Shown piece after piece: positions 1-10,200 of a DNA stretch of 64,000 nt. The translations under genes were made by a program, and so were the position numbers. Source of the stretch: Kitasatospora setae KM-6054 (GTDB taxonomy: Bacteria; Actinomycetota; Actinomycetes; Streptomycetales; Streptomycetaceae); NCBI RefSeq assembly GCF_000269985.1, contig NC_016109.1, positions 2,294,001-2,358,000 on the forward strand, given 5' to 3'. Numbering within the stretch: position 1 is the stretch's first letter; the number at the start of each line of letters is the position of its first letter. A model generated the notes under the pieces. That model was given only the letters and a program-made list of their open reading frames with translations. It did not search any database and was not told where the DNA came from.

Positions 1-918
<918 letters not shown>

Positions 919-922
<4 letters not shown>

Positions 923-1233
923 CGTCCACCGCCCATGGTGCCCGCCAGGTAGTCCTCGTGGTCCGTGTAGTTCCGTGAGACCCCGGACAGCCCGTGCGCG
1001 CTGCCGTTCACCGCGCTGCCGATCACCCCGACGTTCTCGCGGCTGGCCCCGGCGTGCTCCTGGTACGCCGCGGCCAGGTGCTGGGCGTTCGGCAGGTGCC
1101 CGAAGGCGTCCGACGAGATGGTGATCGCGGCGGTCGCGGCGGCGATCCGCTCCAACTGCTCGGCCTGCTCGGCCAGCAGCGACGAGTACCGTTCGAGCGC
1201 GCCCGGCTCGACCTGAAATCCGCTGTCCCCCAT
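919..1233 (-). CDS. EspC/WXG100-like small helical protein
   Basis: This 104-aa protein starts at the ATG at 1233 (MGDSGFQVEPGALERYS). It has two predicted helices rich in Ala, Leu, Glu and Gln separated by a FGHLPNAQHLAAAY turn, and ends YTDHEDYLAG. That length and layout fit the ESX-1 EspC / WXG100 superfamily of type VII secretion substrates and chaperones, although no strict WXG tripeptide is present. Longer upstream starts exist but run through the divergent promoter region. It overlaps the next gene by 4 nt. The likely role is as a secreted helical-hairpin protein or a partner for the large downstream protein. The family assignment rests on fold-like features, so it is moderately sure. 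Confidence 0.7.
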
Positions 1234-1429
1234 GACAGTTGCCTTTCTCTGGCATCCCTCTGACAGGCGGGTCATCCTACTGATCAGCATGCAAAGGACA
1301 GGCAAACCGACGGCCGGACCAGGAGCCCGGACCAGGAGCGCCGGACCGGCCGGAGCCGGCGGGAACCCGAAAGCACTGACGCGGCCGCCGCCCTGCCCCC
1401 AGAATGGCCTGGGATCCAAGGGGGTTGGG

Positions 1430-1939
1430 ATGAGCGGACGACAGAAGGCTTTCCTCGCGGGCGTGCTGGCCGCACTCGCCGTCGCGGCGGCGGTCCTGCT
1501 CTGGCCCGCCCCGAAGCACCCGGCCGCCGCACCCCCGCCGCCCAGCCCCTCCCCCAGCCCGACCCCGAACCCCAGCCCGTCGAAGACGTACCCGTACCCG
1601 TTCTACCCGCCGGGGACGTGCCTGGTGGTGCCGTGGCTCAGCGACGTCAGGACGACCGCGGTGGTGCCCTGTGACCAGCCGCACGACTCGGAGACGATCT
1701 CCGTCGGGGTGCTGCCGGACGGGCTGACCACCGACGGCAAGATCATCCAGGCCGCCCTGGCGCTCTGCAAGGACCAGTACACCGCGGTCGAACAGCGGCA
1801 GGGCGGGACGACGCCGTACTACAACAGCCCGCTCGCCCTCGGCGCGCAGTACTACCAGCAGGGCTTCCGGGACATCAGCTGCGCGGTGACCGTCAGCAAC
1901 CAGCACGACAACCGCAAGCTGACCGCCCCGCTCCGCTGA
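1430..1939 (+). CDS. Membrane-anchored septum-formation-like extracellular protein
   Basis: This 169-aa protein begins at the ATG at 1430, preceded by a GGGGTTGGG purine run. Residues 6-26 form one hydrophobic segment (signal anchor or uncleaved signal). A Pro/Ser-rich linker (about 30-50) follows, then a small globular domain with Cys near the start (PGTCLVVPW), a VPCDQPHDSETISV motif and a third Cys near the end. The C-x(n)-V-x-C-x-x-P-H-x-x-E pattern resembles the Septum_form (Pfam Septum formation) family of actinobacterial secreted proteins. The gene stands alone and is divergent from the EspC-like gene across about 196 bp. Its function is unknown. Confidence 0.6.
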   Translation: MSGRQKAFLAGVLAALAVAAAVLLWPAPKHPAAAPPPPSPSPSPTPNPSPSKTYPYPFYPPGTCLVVPWLSDVRTTAVVPCDQPHDSETISVGVLPDGLTTDGKIIQAALALCKDQYTAVEQRQGGTTPYYNSPLALGAQYYQQGFRDISCAVTVSNQHDNRKLTAPLR

Positions 1940-1992
1940 CGCACCGTCACCCGCCGCCCCGATCCCGCGCTGACGCCCCGTAGGCTGGCTCC

Positions 1993-2643
1993 ATGGTGAG
2001 TCTTGCGCAGGGCGAACGCGCCCGGTTGAGTCGGTTGTTGGCGGCGGCGGGCCCGGAGGGGCCGACGTTGTGCGAGGGGTGGGCCGCGCGGGATCTGGCG
2101 GCGCACCTGGTGGTGCGGGAGGGGCGGCCGGACGCGGCGGCGGGGATCCGGGTCGGGGCGCTGGCCGGGTGGACGGAGCGGGTGCAGGGGCGGGTCGCGG
2201 CGCGCGGGTTCGAGGCGCTGGTGAAGTCGTTCCGGTCGGGGCCGCCGGCCTTCTCGCCGTTCAACCTGCCGGGGGTGGACGGGGCGGCGAACCTGGTGGA
2301 GTTCTTCGTGCACGCCGAGGACGTCCGCCGCGCGGTCCCGTTCGAGCCGGAGCCGCTCGCGCCGGAGCTGGCGGAGGCGCTGTGGAAGCGGCTGCCGGCG
2401 GTGGCCAGGTTCGGTGACGCGCGGTCGCCGGTCGAGCTGCGCCTGGTGCACCCGGACGGCCGGGAGGCGACGGTGCGACGGAAGGGCGCGCCGCTGGTGA
2501 CGGTGCGCGGGGAGCCGGGCGAGCTGGTGCTGTTCCTGTACGGGCGGGGCGCCCGGGCCGAGGTGGTCGCGGAGGGCGCGCCGGAGGCGGTGGAGACGCT
2601 GGCGCACGTGCTGCCGCTGCCCGGGGCGGGGACGGCGGCCTGA
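1993..2643 (+). CDS. TIGR03085-type metal-binding DinB/MDMPI-like protein
   Basis: The 216-aa product matches the actinobacterial TIGR03085 family, a branch of the mycothiol-dependent maleylpyruvate isomerase / DinB-like four-helix fold. Diagnostic features are the N-terminal TLCEGWAARDLAAHLVVRE with the first metal-type His at about residue 37, the central NLVEFFVHAEDVRRA with a second His, and the C-terminal GEPGELVLFLYGR strand. The substrate is unknown; relatives bind a divalent metal and may use mycothiol. It lies between two unrelated short genes with no operon partner. The ATG at 1993 is the first plausible start. Confidence 0.85.
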   Translation: MVSLAQGERARLSRLLAAAGPEGPTLCEGWAARDLAAHLVVREGRPDAAAGIRVGALAGWTERVQGRVAARGFEALVKSFRSGPPAFSPFNLPGVDGAANLVEFFVHAEDVRRAVPFEPEPLAPELAEALWKRLPAVARFGDARSPVELRLVHPDGREATVRRKGAPLVTVRGEPGELVLFLYGRGARAEVVAEGAPEAVETLAHVLPLPGAGTAA

Positions 2644-2728
2644 CGGGCGCGTCGGTCCGTTTCGTCCCGCCGGTGTGCCAGCCTGGCCCGGTCAGGCACC
2701 TCTCCCCCTCCCTTCAGGAGCGCACACC

Positions 2729-3490
2729 ATGGTGAGCAGCGACTTCCGGCCGGGTTCGCCGAACTGGATCGGCCTCGGCAGCCCGGACCTCGCCGAGTCC
2801 GAGCTGTTCTACGGCTCGGTGTTCGGCTGGACGCTGGATCCGGCCGGCCCGTCCGGCTACCGCTTCTTCCGCAGCGGCGGCCGGACGGTGGCGGGCGTCG
2901 GCCCGCTGACCGAGGCGGAGGCGCTGCCCGCCTGGACGGTGTACTTCGCCGCGGCGGACGCGGCGGACGTCGCGGCGGAGGCGGAACGGGCCGGCGGCAC
3001 CGTCCGGGTCGCGCCGACCGAGGTGCCGGGGCAGGGCCGGTTCGCGCAGCTGACCGATCCGGTGGGCGGCCGGTTCGCGGTCTGGCAGGGCGGCGGGACG
3101 GCCGGGCTGGAGGCGGTGGGCGGGCGGGGCGCGCTGTGCTGGGTGGAGCTGCGCTCCTCGGACGTGCCGGGGTCGCTGCGGTTCTACCGGGGGCTGTTCG
3201 GCTGGCGGACCAGGGAGTCGGACGTCCCGGGGGTGGAGTACACGGTGCTGCGCCCGGCCGGCGGCGAGGAGGAGTTCGGCGGCGTCGCGGGCGTGCACCC
3301 GCGGGTGGACGTGGGCTGGCTGGTGCACTTCGCGGTGGCGGACGCGCTGCTGGCCACCGACGAGGTGCGGCGGCTGGGCGGGAGCGTGCTGGTGCCGCCG
3401 GAGCCGGTGCCGTCGGTGGGCCGGATCGCGGTGCTGGCGGACCCGTTCGGCGCCCAGTTCGCGCTGCTGGAGCCGGAACCCCGCCGGTAG
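2729..3490 (+). CDS. Two-domain VOC (glyoxalase/bleomycin-resistance fold) protein
   Basis: This 253-aa protein carries two consecutive VOC domains, about residues 10-120 and 130-250. Each opens with a strand such as NWIGLGSPDLAESELFYGSVFGW or CWVELRSSDVPGSLRFYRG and ends with the typical DPVGGRFAVWQ or DPFGAQFALLE motif. The start is the ATG at 2729, preceded by CAGGAG. An upstream in-frame start at 2675 would run through non-coding sequence. VOC proteins of this type bind small molecules or metal-dependent substrates, and the substrate cannot be told from sequence. It is convergent with hisF. Confidence 0.88.
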   Translation: MVSSDFRPGSPNWIGLGSPDLAESELFYGSVFGWTLDPAGPSGYRFFRSGGRTVAGVGPLTEAEALPAWTVYFAAADAADVAAEAERAGGTVRVAPTEVPGQGRFAQLTDPVGGRFAVWQGGGTAGLEAVGGRGALCWVELRSSDVPGSLRFYRGLFGWRTRESDVPGVEYTVLRPAGGEEEFGGVAGVHPRVDVGWLVHFAVADALLATDEVRRLGGSVLVPPEPVPSVGRIAVLADPFGAQFALLEPEPRR

Positions 3491-3517
3491 CGCACCCGCG
3501 GGGTTCCGGGGCGGCCG

Positions 3518-4288
3518 TCAGCGGACGGGGTGCCCGGTGGTCCGGAGCTCGTCCTTGACCTGGCCGATGGTCAGGTCGCCGAAGTGGAAGACGCTGGCGG
3601 CCAGCACGGCGTCGGCGCCGGCGTCGACCGCGGGGGCGAAGTCGGCGAGCTTGCCGGCGCCGCCGGAGGCGATCACCGGGATGCTGACGGCCTTCCGGGC
3701 GGCCCGGATCATCTCCAGGTCGTAGCCGTCCTTGGTGCCGTCGGCGTCCATCGAGTTGAGCAGGATCTCGCCGGCGCCGAGTTCGGCGGCGCGCACCGCC
3801 CACTCGATGGCGTCCAGGCCGGTGCCGCGGCGGCCGCCGTGGGTGGTGACCTCGAAGCCGGAGGCGGTCTCGGTGCCCTCGGGGCAGCGCCGGGCGTCGA
3901 CCGAGAGGACGAGCACCTGGCGGCCGAAGCGCTTGGCGATCTCGGCGATCAGCTCGGGCCGGGCGATCGCGGCGGTGTTGACGCCGACCTTGTCGGCGCC
4001 GGCCCGCAGCAGCTTGTCGACGTCCTCGACGGCGCGGACGCCGCCGCCGACGGTGAGCGGGATGAAGACCTGCTCGGCGGTGCGGCGGACCACGTCGTAG
4101 GTGGTCTCCCGGGAGCCGGAGGACGCGGTGATGTCGAGGAAGGTCAACTCGTCGGCGCCCTGGGCGTCGTAGAGCTTGGCGAGCTCGACCGGGTCGCCGG
4201 CGTCGCGCAGGTTCTGGAAGTTGACGCCCTTGACGACGCGTCCGGCGTCCACGTCCAGGCAGGGGATGACGCGTACTGCGAGTGTCAC
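3518..4288 (-). CDS. hisF: Imidazole glycerol phosphate synthase cyclase subunit HisF
   Basis: HisF (256 aa) is the (beta/alpha)8 cyclase that combines PRFAR with ammonia delivered by HisH, giving imidazole glycerol phosphate and AICAR. The N-terminal [15 protein letters not shown] holds the first catalytic Asp (about residue 12), and LSVDARR holds the second (about 131). Phosphate-binding loops [11 protein letters not shown] and VIASGGAG are intact. It is the last gene of the his operon and its ATG overlaps the stop of the RidA gene by 4 nt, implying coupled translation. Full length and no anomalies. Confidence 0.98.
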   Translation of the reverse strand: MTLAVRVIPCLDVDAGRVVKGVNFQNLRDAGDPVELAKLYDAQGADELTFLDITASSGSRETTYDVVRRTAEQVFIPLTVGGGVRAVEDVDKLLRAGADKVGVNTAAIARPELIAEIAKRFGRQVLVLSVDARRCPEGTETASGFEVTTHGGRRGTGLDAIEWAVRAAELGAGEILLNSMDADGTKDGYDLEMIRAARKAVSIPVIASGGAGKLADFAPAVDAGADAVLAASVFHFGDLTIGQVKDELRTTGHPVR

Positions 4289-4755
4289 GGCTGGGTGCCT
4301 TCCGAAGTGCGGGCCGAGGTACCGTCCGACGCGCCCTCCAGGGTGCGGGCCAGGCCGGGCCGGTGGGCCTCGACCTCGACCTCGACCATCATCCGGGAGT
4401 CGGTCAGGCCCTGGACGACCACCATGGTGGTGACCGGGCGGACGGCGTCGAAGAGTTCCTTGTGGGCGCGGCCGACCTCGTCGCAGTCCCGGACGTGGGT
4501 GAGGTACATCCGGGTGCGGACCACGTCGGCGGCGGTGAGTCCGTGGCGGTCGAGCGCGCGGAGGGCCGTCGCGAAGGCGGCCAGCGTCTGCTCGTACGGG
4601 TCGCCCTCGACGACGGCGTCGACGTCGTCGTAGGCGGTGCAGCCCGCGACCAGGACGAAGTCCCCGGCCACCACCGCCCGGGAGAATCCGTACTGGTCCT
4701 CGTAGGGGGACCGGTCGGACGGGCGGGCGGCGGTGGTCGGGGTCTCGTCGGTCAT
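4285..4755 (-). CDS. RidA-family enamine/imine deaminase inside the his operon
   Basis: This 156-aa protein belongs to the RidA/YjgF/UK114 family: the [23 protein letters not shown] segment supplies the conserved Arg-containing core, and [12 protein letters not shown] is the typical C-terminal strand. The first 20 residues ([14 protein letters not shown]) are a non-conserved extension. RidA proteins hydrolyse reactive enamines and imines released by PLP enzymes. The gene overlaps priA upstream (4 nt) and hisF downstream (4 nt), so it is fully embedded in the his transcript. A tail of about 25 residues rich in Gly, Ser, Thr and Glu follows the domain. The precise substrate is unknown. Confidence 0.92.
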   Translation of the reverse strand: MTDETPTTAARPSDRSPYEDQYGFSRAVVAGDFVLVAGCTAYDDVDAVVEGDPYEQTLAAFATALRALDRHGLTAADVVRTRMYLTHVRDCDEVGRAHKELFDAVRPVTTMVVVQGLTDSRMMVEVEVEAHRPGLARTLEGASDGTSARTSEGTQP

Positions 4756-5480
4756 CGGGACACAGCCTCCAGGGCCTCTTCGAGGGTGAACTTCTGCTCG
4801 TAGAGGGCCTTGCCGACGATCGAGCCCTCGACGCCCTCCGGCACCAGGGTGGCGATGGCGCGCAGGTCGTCGAGGGACGACACGCCGCCGGAGGCGACGA
4901 CGGGCTTGTCGGTGGCGGCGCAGACGTCGCGCAGCAGCTGGAGGTTGGGGCCGGTCAGGGTGCCGTCGCGGTTGACGTCGGTGACCACGTAGCGGGCGCA
5001 GCCCTCGGAGTCGAGGCGGGCCAGCACGTCGTAGAGCTGGCCGCCGTCGCGGGTCCAGCCGCGGCCGCGCAGGGTGGTGCCGACCACGTCGAGGCCGACG
5101 GCGATCTTGTCGCCGTGCTCGGCGATGACCTTGGCGACCCACTCGGGGGTCTCCAGGGCGGCGGTGCCGAGGTTGACCCGGGTGCAGCCGGTGGCGAGGG
5201 CGGCGGCGAGCGACTCGTCGTCGCGGATGCCGCCGGACAGCTCGACCTTGATGTCGAGGCGGCCGGTGACCTCGCGGAGCAGGTCGCGGTTGCTGCCGGT
5301 GCCGAAGGCGGCGTCGAGGTCGACCAGGTGCAGCCACTCGGCGCCGGCGTTCTGCCAGGCGAGGGCGGCGGCGAGCGGCTCGCCGAAGGAGGTCTCGGTG
5401 CCGGAGGCGCCCTTGACCAGGCGGACCGCCTGGCCGTCGCGGACGTCGACGGCGGGCAGCAGTTCGAGGCGGTTGGTCAT
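4752..5480 (-). CDS. priA: Bifunctional phosphoribosyl isomerase A (HisA/TrpF)
   Basis: PriA (242 aa) isomerises both ProFAR for histidine and PRA for tryptophan; actinomycetes lacking a separate trpF depend on it. The N-terminal [18 protein letters not shown] and the [10 protein letters not shown] segment carry the two catalytic Asp residues (about 12 and 171), and GGIRDDES and VVASGGVSS are the phosphate loops. The sequence is actinobacterial PriA-like rather than plain HisA ([17 protein letters not shown]). It sits downstream of hisH and overlaps the RidA gene by 4 nt. Confidence 0.96.
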   Translation of the reverse strand: MTNRLELLPAVDVRDGQAVRLVKGASGTETSFGEPLAAALAWQNAGAEWLHLVDLDAAFGTGSNRDLLREVTGRLDIKVELSGGIRDDESLAAALATGCTRVNLGTAALETPEWVAKVIAEHGDKIAVGLDVVGTTLRGRGWTRDGGQLYDVLARLDSEGCARYVVTDVNRDGTLTGPNLQLLRDVCAATDKPVVASGGVSSLDDLRAIATLVPEGVEGSIVGKALYEQKFTLEEALEAVSR

Positions 5481-5502
5481 GGTGTGGAGGACTCTTCCGT
5501 GC

Positions 5503-6138
5503 TCAGAGGGTGTCGACCCAGTTGGTCAGCAGGGCGGCGCCGGCGTCGCCGGACTTCTCGGGGTGGAACTGGGTGGCCCAGAGCGGGCCGTTCTCCACGG
5601 CGGCGACGAACGGCTGTCCGTGGGTGGCCCAGACCACCTTGGGGGCGCGGATCTTCTCGGAGTGGCTCTCCAGCACCCAGTGCCGGACCCCGTAGGAGTG
5701 GACGAAGTAGAACCGGGTGTCGGCGTCCATCCCGGCGAACATCCGGGTGCCCTCGGGGGCGTCGACGGTGTTCCAGCCCATGTGCGGGACGATCGGGGCG
5801 TCCAGCGGCTCGACCGTGCCGGGCCACTCGTCGCAGCCGGCGGTCTCGACGCCGTGCTCGACGCCCTTCTCGAACAGGATCTGCATGCCGACGCAGATGC
5901 CGAGCACCGGCCGGCCGCCGGCCAGTCGGCGGCCGATGATCTGCTCGCCGCGGACCGCCTTCAGGCCGCGCATGCAGGCTTCGAACGCGCCGACGCCGGG
6001 CACCAGCAGCCCGTCGGCGTCCAGCGCCCGCTGGAAGTCCGAGGTGACGGTGACGGTGGCACCGGTGCGTTCGACGGCGCGCTGGGCGGAGCGCAGGTTG
6101 CCGGAGCCGTAGTCCAGCACCACGACGTTCTTGGACAT
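5503..6138 (-). CDS. hisH: Imidazole glycerol phosphate synthase glutaminase subunit HisH
   Basis: HisH (211 aa) is the class I glutamine amidotransferase that supplies ammonia to HisF. The nucleophile Cys lies in [17 protein letters not shown] (about residue 84), and the His/Glu of the triad lie in TQFHPEKSG near the C-terminus. I chose the ATG at 6138 ([17 protein letters not shown]) because a longer start at 6180 would overlap the preceding small gene and add non-conserved residues. It follows the 47-aa membrane protein gene by 11 nt and precedes priA by 22 nt. Confidence 0.97.
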   Translation of the reverse strand: MSKNVVVLDYGSGNLRSAQRAVERTGATVTVTSDFQRALDADGLLVPGVGAFEACMRGLKAVRGEQIIGRRLAGGRPVLGICVGMQILFEKGVEHGVETAGCDEWPGTVEPLDAPIVPHMGWNTVDAPEGTRMFAGMDADTRFYFVHSYGVRHWVLESHSEKIRAPKVVWATHGQPFVAAVENGPLWATQFHPEKSGDAGAALLTNWVDTL

Positions 6139-6149
6139 CTGTGGGTCTC

Positions 6150-6293
6150 CTAGAGGCGCATGACGCCGGTGGCCAGGCACATGGCCGAGGCGATACCGAG
6201 GACGAGGACGACGCCCTTGGGCAGCTTCTGCTTCCAGAACGACCAGACGCCGCCCGCGAAGAAGAGCCCGAGGACGATGAACAGCGTGGCCAT
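6150..6293 (-). CDS. 47-aa single/double-pass membrane protein in the his operon
   Basis: This short gene starts at an ATG (6293) that overlaps the hisB stop by one nucleotide and ends 11 nt before hisH. The product has two hydrophobic stretches, [18 protein letters not shown] (about 2-19) and [18 protein letters not shown] (about 28-45), separated by a basic KQKLPKG turn, so a small hairpin membrane protein is likely. Streptomycete his operons commonly have a small hypothetical gene at this point. No enzymatic motif is visible and no function is assigned. The tight packing on both sides argues that it is really translated. Confidence 0.75.
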   Translation of the reverse strand: MATLFIVLGLFFAGGVWSFWKQKLPKGVVLVLGIASAMCLATGVMRL

Positions 6294-6886
6294 TACAGCG
6301 CGCCCTTGGTCGACGGCAGGATGCCCTCGGCGCGCAGGTCGCGCTCGGAGGCGTAGCGCAGCGCCCGGGCGAGGGCCTTGAACTGGCACTCGACGATGTG
6401 GTGGGCGTTGCGGCCGTACGGCACGTGCACGTGCAGGGCGATCTGCGCCTGGGCCACGAAGGACTCCAGGATGTGCCGGGTCATCGTGGTGTCGTACGCG
6501 CCGATCATCGGGGCGATGTTCTCGGGCTCGGTGTGCACCAGGTAGGGGCGGCCGGAGAGGTCGACGGTGACCTGGGCGAGCGACTCGTCCAGCGGCACGG
6601 TGCAGTTGCCGAACCGGTAGATGCCGACCTTGTCGCCGAGCGCCTGCCGGAAGGCGGCGCCGAGCGCGAGGGCGGTGTCCTCGATGGTGTGGTGGGTGTC
6701 GATGTGCAGGTCGCCCTCGGTCTTGACGGTGAGGTCGAAGAGGCCGTGGCGGCCGAGCTGGTCGAGCATGTGGTCGTAGAACCCGACGCCCGTGGAGACG
6801 TCCGTCTTGCCGGTTCCGTCGAGGTCGATCTCGACCAGGACGGAGGTCTCCTTGGTGGTGCGTTCGACGCGGCCGATGCGGGACAT
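6293..6886 (-). CDS. hisB: Imidazoleglycerol-phosphate dehydratase HisB
   Basis: HisB (197 aa) is the manganese enzyme that dehydrates imidazole glycerol phosphate to imidazole acetol phosphate. It is the monofunctional dehydratase with no phosphatase domain. Metal-binding motifs [14 protein letters not shown] and a second [15 protein letters not shown] are present, along with the N-terminal VEIDLDGTG and [13 protein letters not shown]. It begins 6 nt after the hisC stop and its TAA stop shares one base with the next start. Confidence 0.97.
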   Translation of the reverse strand: MSRIGRVERTTKETSVLVEIDLDGTGKTDVSTGVGFYDHMLDQLGRHGLFDLTVKTEGDLHIDTHHTIEDTALALGAAFRQALGDKVGIYRFGNCTVPLDESLAQVTVDLSGRPYLVHTEPENIAPMIGAYDTTMTRHILESFVAQAQIALHVHVPYGRNAHHIVECQFKALARALRYASERDLRAEGILPSTKGAL

Positions 6887-6892
6887 GCGGGT

Positions 6893-7993
6893 TTACAGCT
6901 CCTTGGTGGCGGTGGCGATGGCGGTCAGGAAGGCGTCGTTCTCGGCGGGGGTGCCGGTGGAGACGCGCAGCCATCCGGGGACGCCGTTGTCGCGGATCAG
7001 CACGCCTTGGTCGAGGACGGCCCGCCACACCGCGTGGGTGTCGGCGAAGCGGCCGAACTGGATGAAGTTGGCGTCGGACTCGGTGACGTCGAGGCCGAGC
7101 GCGCGCAGCCCGAGGACGACCCGGTCGCGCTCGGACTTCAGCCGGTCGACGTAGCCGAGCAGGGTGCCGGTGTGCTCCAGGCAGGCCAGCGCGGTGGCCT
7201 GGGTGACGGCCGACAGGTGGTAGGGCAGCCGGACCAGCTGCACCGCGTCCACCACGGCGGGATCGGCGGCGAGGTAGCCGAGCCGCAGGCCGGCCGCGCC
7301 GAACGCCTTGGACATCGTCCGGCTGACCACCAGGTTGGGGCGGCCCTCCAGCAGCGGCAGCAGCGAGGCGCGGTGCGAGAACTCGACGTACGCCTCGTCG
7401 ACGACCACCAGGCTGGGCCCGGCGGCCTGCGCGGCCTCGTACAGGGCCAGCACGGTCTCGGCGGCGACGGCGGTGCCGGTCGGGTTGTTCGGCGAGCAGA
7501 CGAACACCACGTTCGGGCGCAGCTCGGCGATGGCGGCGCGGGCCGCGTCCAGGTCGATGGTGAAGTCGGCGTTGCGCGGGCCGGAGACCCAGCCGGTGCC
7601 GGTGCCGCGGGCGATCAGGGCGTGCATCGAGTACGAGGGCTCGAAGCCGATCGCGGTCCGGCCGGGGCCGCCGAAGGTCTGCAGCAGCTGCTGGAGCACC
7701 TCGTTGGAGCCGTTGGCGGCCCAGACCTGCTGCCCGGTGACGGCGAAGCCGGTGGTGTCGCTGAGGTACTTCGCCAGGCCGGCCCGCAGCTCGACCGCGT
7801 CCCGGTCCGGGTAGCGGTTGAGGTTCCGGGCGGCCTCGGCGACCCGCTCGGCGATCCGGGCCACCAGCGGCTCGGGCAGCGGGTACGGGTTCTCGTTGGT
7901 GTTGAGCTGGACGGGCACGTCCAACTGCGGTGCGCCGTACGGGGACTGGCCGCGCAGCTCGTCCCGGATGGGGAGGTCGTCGATCTTCGTCAC
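6893..7993 (-). CDS. hisC: Histidinol-phosphate aminotransferase HisC
   Basis: HisC (366 aa) is a class I/II PLP aminotransferase that converts imidazole acetol phosphate to histidinol phosphate. The PLP Lys lies in [19 protein letters not shown], and the substrate/PLP motifs [26 protein letters not shown] and [11 protein letters not shown] are intact. The start is the GTG at 7993 ([15 protein letters not shown]), which overlaps the hisD stop in a GTGA arrangement. No upstream in-frame ATG fits. Confidence 0.96.
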   Translation of the reverse strand: MTKIDDLPIRDELRGQSPYGAPQLDVPVQLNTNENPYPLPEPLVARIAERVAEAARNLNRYPDRDAVELRAGLAKYLSDTTGFAVTGQQVWAANGSNEVLQQLLQTFGGPGRTAIGFEPSYSMHALIARGTGTGWVSGPRNADFTIDLDAARAAIAELRPNVVFVCSPNNPTGTAVAAETVLALYEAAQAAGPSLVVVDEAYVEFSHRASLLPLLEGRPNLVVSRTMSKAFGAAGLRLGYLAADPAVVDAVQLVRLPYHLSAVTQATALACLEHTGTLLGYVDRLKSERDRVVLGLRALGLDVTESDANFIQFGRFADTHAVWRAVLDQGVLIRDNGVPGWLRVSTGTPAENDAFLTAIATATKEL

Positions 7994-9297
7994 GAGCTGG
8001 GGACACTCCACTCGAATCGGGCCTTGATGGCGTCGCCGTGGCCGGGCAGGTCCTCGGCCTCGGCCAGGTTGACCACGTGCGCGGCGACGCCGGCCAGCGC
8101 CTCCCGGTCGTACTCGACGACCTGGACGCCGCGCAGGAAGGTCTGCACGGACAGGCCGGAGGAGTGGCAGGCGCAGCCGCCGGTGGGCAGCACGTGGTTG
8201 GAGCCGGCCGCGTAGTCGCCCAGCGAGACCGGGGTGTAGCGGCCGAGGAAGATCGCGCCCGCGTTGCGGACCCGCTCGGAGACCGCGTGCGGCTCGGCGG
8301 TCTGGATCTCCAGGTGCTCGGCGGCGTAGGCGTTGACCACCGCGAGGCCCTGCTCCAGGTCGTCGACCAGGATGATGCCGGACTGCGGGCCGCCCAGCGC
8401 CTCGGCCACCCGCTCGGCGTGCTTGGTCCGGGCGACCTGCGCCTTCAGCTCGGCCTCGACCGCGTCGGCCAGCAGCGGCGAGGCGGTGACCAGCACGGAG
8501 CCGGAGGTCGGGCCGTGCTCGGCCTGGCTGATCAGGTCGGCGGCGACCTCGGCGGCGTCCGCCGTGTCGTCCGCGAGGACCATGATCTCGGTCGGGCCGG
8601 CCTCCGAGTCGATGCCGATCCGGCCCGCGAACAGGCGCTTGGCGGCCGCCACGTAGATGTTGCCGGGGCCGGTGACCAGGTTGACCGGCTCGCACTCCTC
8701 GGTGCCGAGCGCGAACATCGCCACGGCCTGGGCGCCGCCGACCGCGTACACCTCGTCCACGCCGAGCAGCGCGCAGGCGGCCAGGATGGCCGGGTGGACA
8801 CGGCCGCCGAACGCCTTCTGCGGCGGGGAGGTGACGGCGATGCCGGCCACCCCGGCCTCCTGCGCGGGCACCACGTTCATCACCACGGAGGACGGGTAGA
8901 CGGCGAGGCCGCCGGGCACGTACAGGCCGACCCGGTCGACCGGCACCCAGCGCTGGGTGACGGTGCCGCCGGGCACCACCCGGGTGGTGTGGCCGACCCG
9001 GCGCTGGTCGGAGTGGACGGCGCGGGCGCGGCGGATCGTCTCCTCCAGCGCGGCGCGGACCTTCGGGTCCAGCTGCTCCAGCGCCTCGGCGATCTGCCCG
9101 GCCGGGACGCGGGTCGACTCCAGCCGGACGCCGTCGAAGCGCTCGGTGATCTCGATCAGCGCCGCGACCCCGCGATGGCGTACGTCCTCCGCGATCGGCC
9201 GGACCCTCTCCAGGGCCGCTTCGACGTCGAACTCGGCACGGGGCAGCACGTCGCGCGGGTCCGTCGAGGAGCCGCGGAGGTCGATTCGAGAGATCAC
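7990..9297 (-). CDS. hisD: Histidinol dehydrogenase HisD
   Basis: HisD (435 aa) is the zinc- and NAD-dependent enzyme that oxidises histidinol to histidine in two steps. Recognisable motifs are [28 protein letters not shown] and [15 protein letters not shown] near the C-terminus. I took the GTG at 9297 ([11 protein letters not shown]), which matches the usual N-terminus. The frame stays open for 1.2 kb upstream only because the opposite strand carries a long Ala/Pro-coding repeat. hisD is the first gene of the operon, so its promoter should lie in the 94-bp divergent gap 9298-9391. Confidence 0.97.
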   Translation of the reverse strand: MISRIDLRGSSTDPRDVLPRAEFDVEAALERVRPIAEDVRHRGVAALIEITERFDGVRLESTRVPAGQIAEALEQLDPKVRAALEETIRRARAVHSDQRRVGHTTRVVPGGTVTQRWVPVDRVGLYVPGGLAVYPSSVVMNVVPAQEAGVAGIAVTSPPQKAFGGRVHPAILAACALLGVDEVYAVGGAQAVAMFALGTEECEPVNLVTGPGNIYVAAAKRLFAGRIGIDSEAGPTEIMVLADDTADAAEVAADLISQAEHGPTSGSVLVTASPLLADAVEAELKAQVARTKHAERVAEALGGPQSGIILVDDLEQGLAVVNAYAAEHLEIQTAEPHAVSERVRNAGAIFLGRYTPVSLGDYAAGSNHVLPTGGCACHSSGLSVQTFLRGVQVVEYDREALAGVAAHVVNLAEAEDLPGHGDAIKARFEWSVPSS

Positions 9298-9391
9298 AGG
9301 CCCAAGTGTAAGGAGTGGCGAAAACCGGCCGCCCGGCATTTCAGTCCGTGATACGAAAGGTGAGACGAAACCAAGATCATCGGGGGGCTCG

Positions 9392-10200
9392 GTGGACCAG
9401 GCAGCGGCGGCGGGGCAAGCGGTCGAGCAGCCGCCTGCGGCAGCGCCCGTGGCGGCCGAGCCCGCGGACGTCGGGCCTGCGGCGGCGGAGCCTGCGGCCG
9501 AGACGGCGGTGCCGGCGACGGTGGCCGGGCCTGCGGCGGTGGCCGGGCCTGCGGCGGTGGCCGGGCCTGCGGCGGTGGCCGGGCCTGCGGCGGCCGAGGC
9601 GGCAGGGGGGCGAGCGGCGGCGGAACTCGTGGCGGCGGCCGAGCCGACAGCAGCAGCGGGGCAAGCAGTCGAGCAGCCGCCTGCGGCAGAGGCGGCGGAG
9701 CCCCCGGCCGAGGCGGCGGTGCCGGCAATGGTGGCCGGGCCTGCGGCAGCAGGGGGGCGAGCGGCGGCAGAACTCGTAGCGGCAGCCGAGCCGACAGCAG
9801 CAGCGGCAGCAGCGGGGCAAGCGGTCGAGCAGCCGCCTGCGGCGGAGCCCGTGGCGGCCGAGCCGGCGACGGCCAGGCCGGCGGACGCCGAGCCTGCGGC
9901 CGAGGCGGCGGACGCCGAGCCTGCGGCAGCCGGGCCTGCGGCCGAGGCGGCGGTGCCGGCGATGGTGGCCGGGCCTGCGGCGGCCGAGGCGGCAGGGGGG
10001 CGAGCGGCGGCGGAACTCGTGGCGGCGGCCGAGCCGACGGTGACCGAGGTAGCGGCGGGGCCCCCAACGGCAGCAGGGCGCACCGCAGCCGAGCCCGTGG
10101 CGGCAGCGGCCGGGCCGACAGCGGCAGCCGAGCCCGCAGCGGCGGTGGCTGGGCCTGCGGCGGGCCCGCCCTCGGCGGGCGGGCCCGTGGCGGACCGGGC
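9392..10200 (+). repeat. Coding tandem repeats in the N-terminus of the membrane-associated protein
   Basis: At least three long degenerate units are visible, each containing [10 protein letters not shown], then [10 protein letters not shown] or [10 protein letters not shown], then [24 protein letters not shown] recurs near 9630, 9770 and 10015. Inside the first unit an 18-bp motif coding VAGPAA is repeated four times without a mismatch (9521-9538, 9539-9556, 9557-9574, 9575-9592). The nucleotide identity between distant units indicates recent expansion rather than ancient divergence. Confidence 0.9.
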
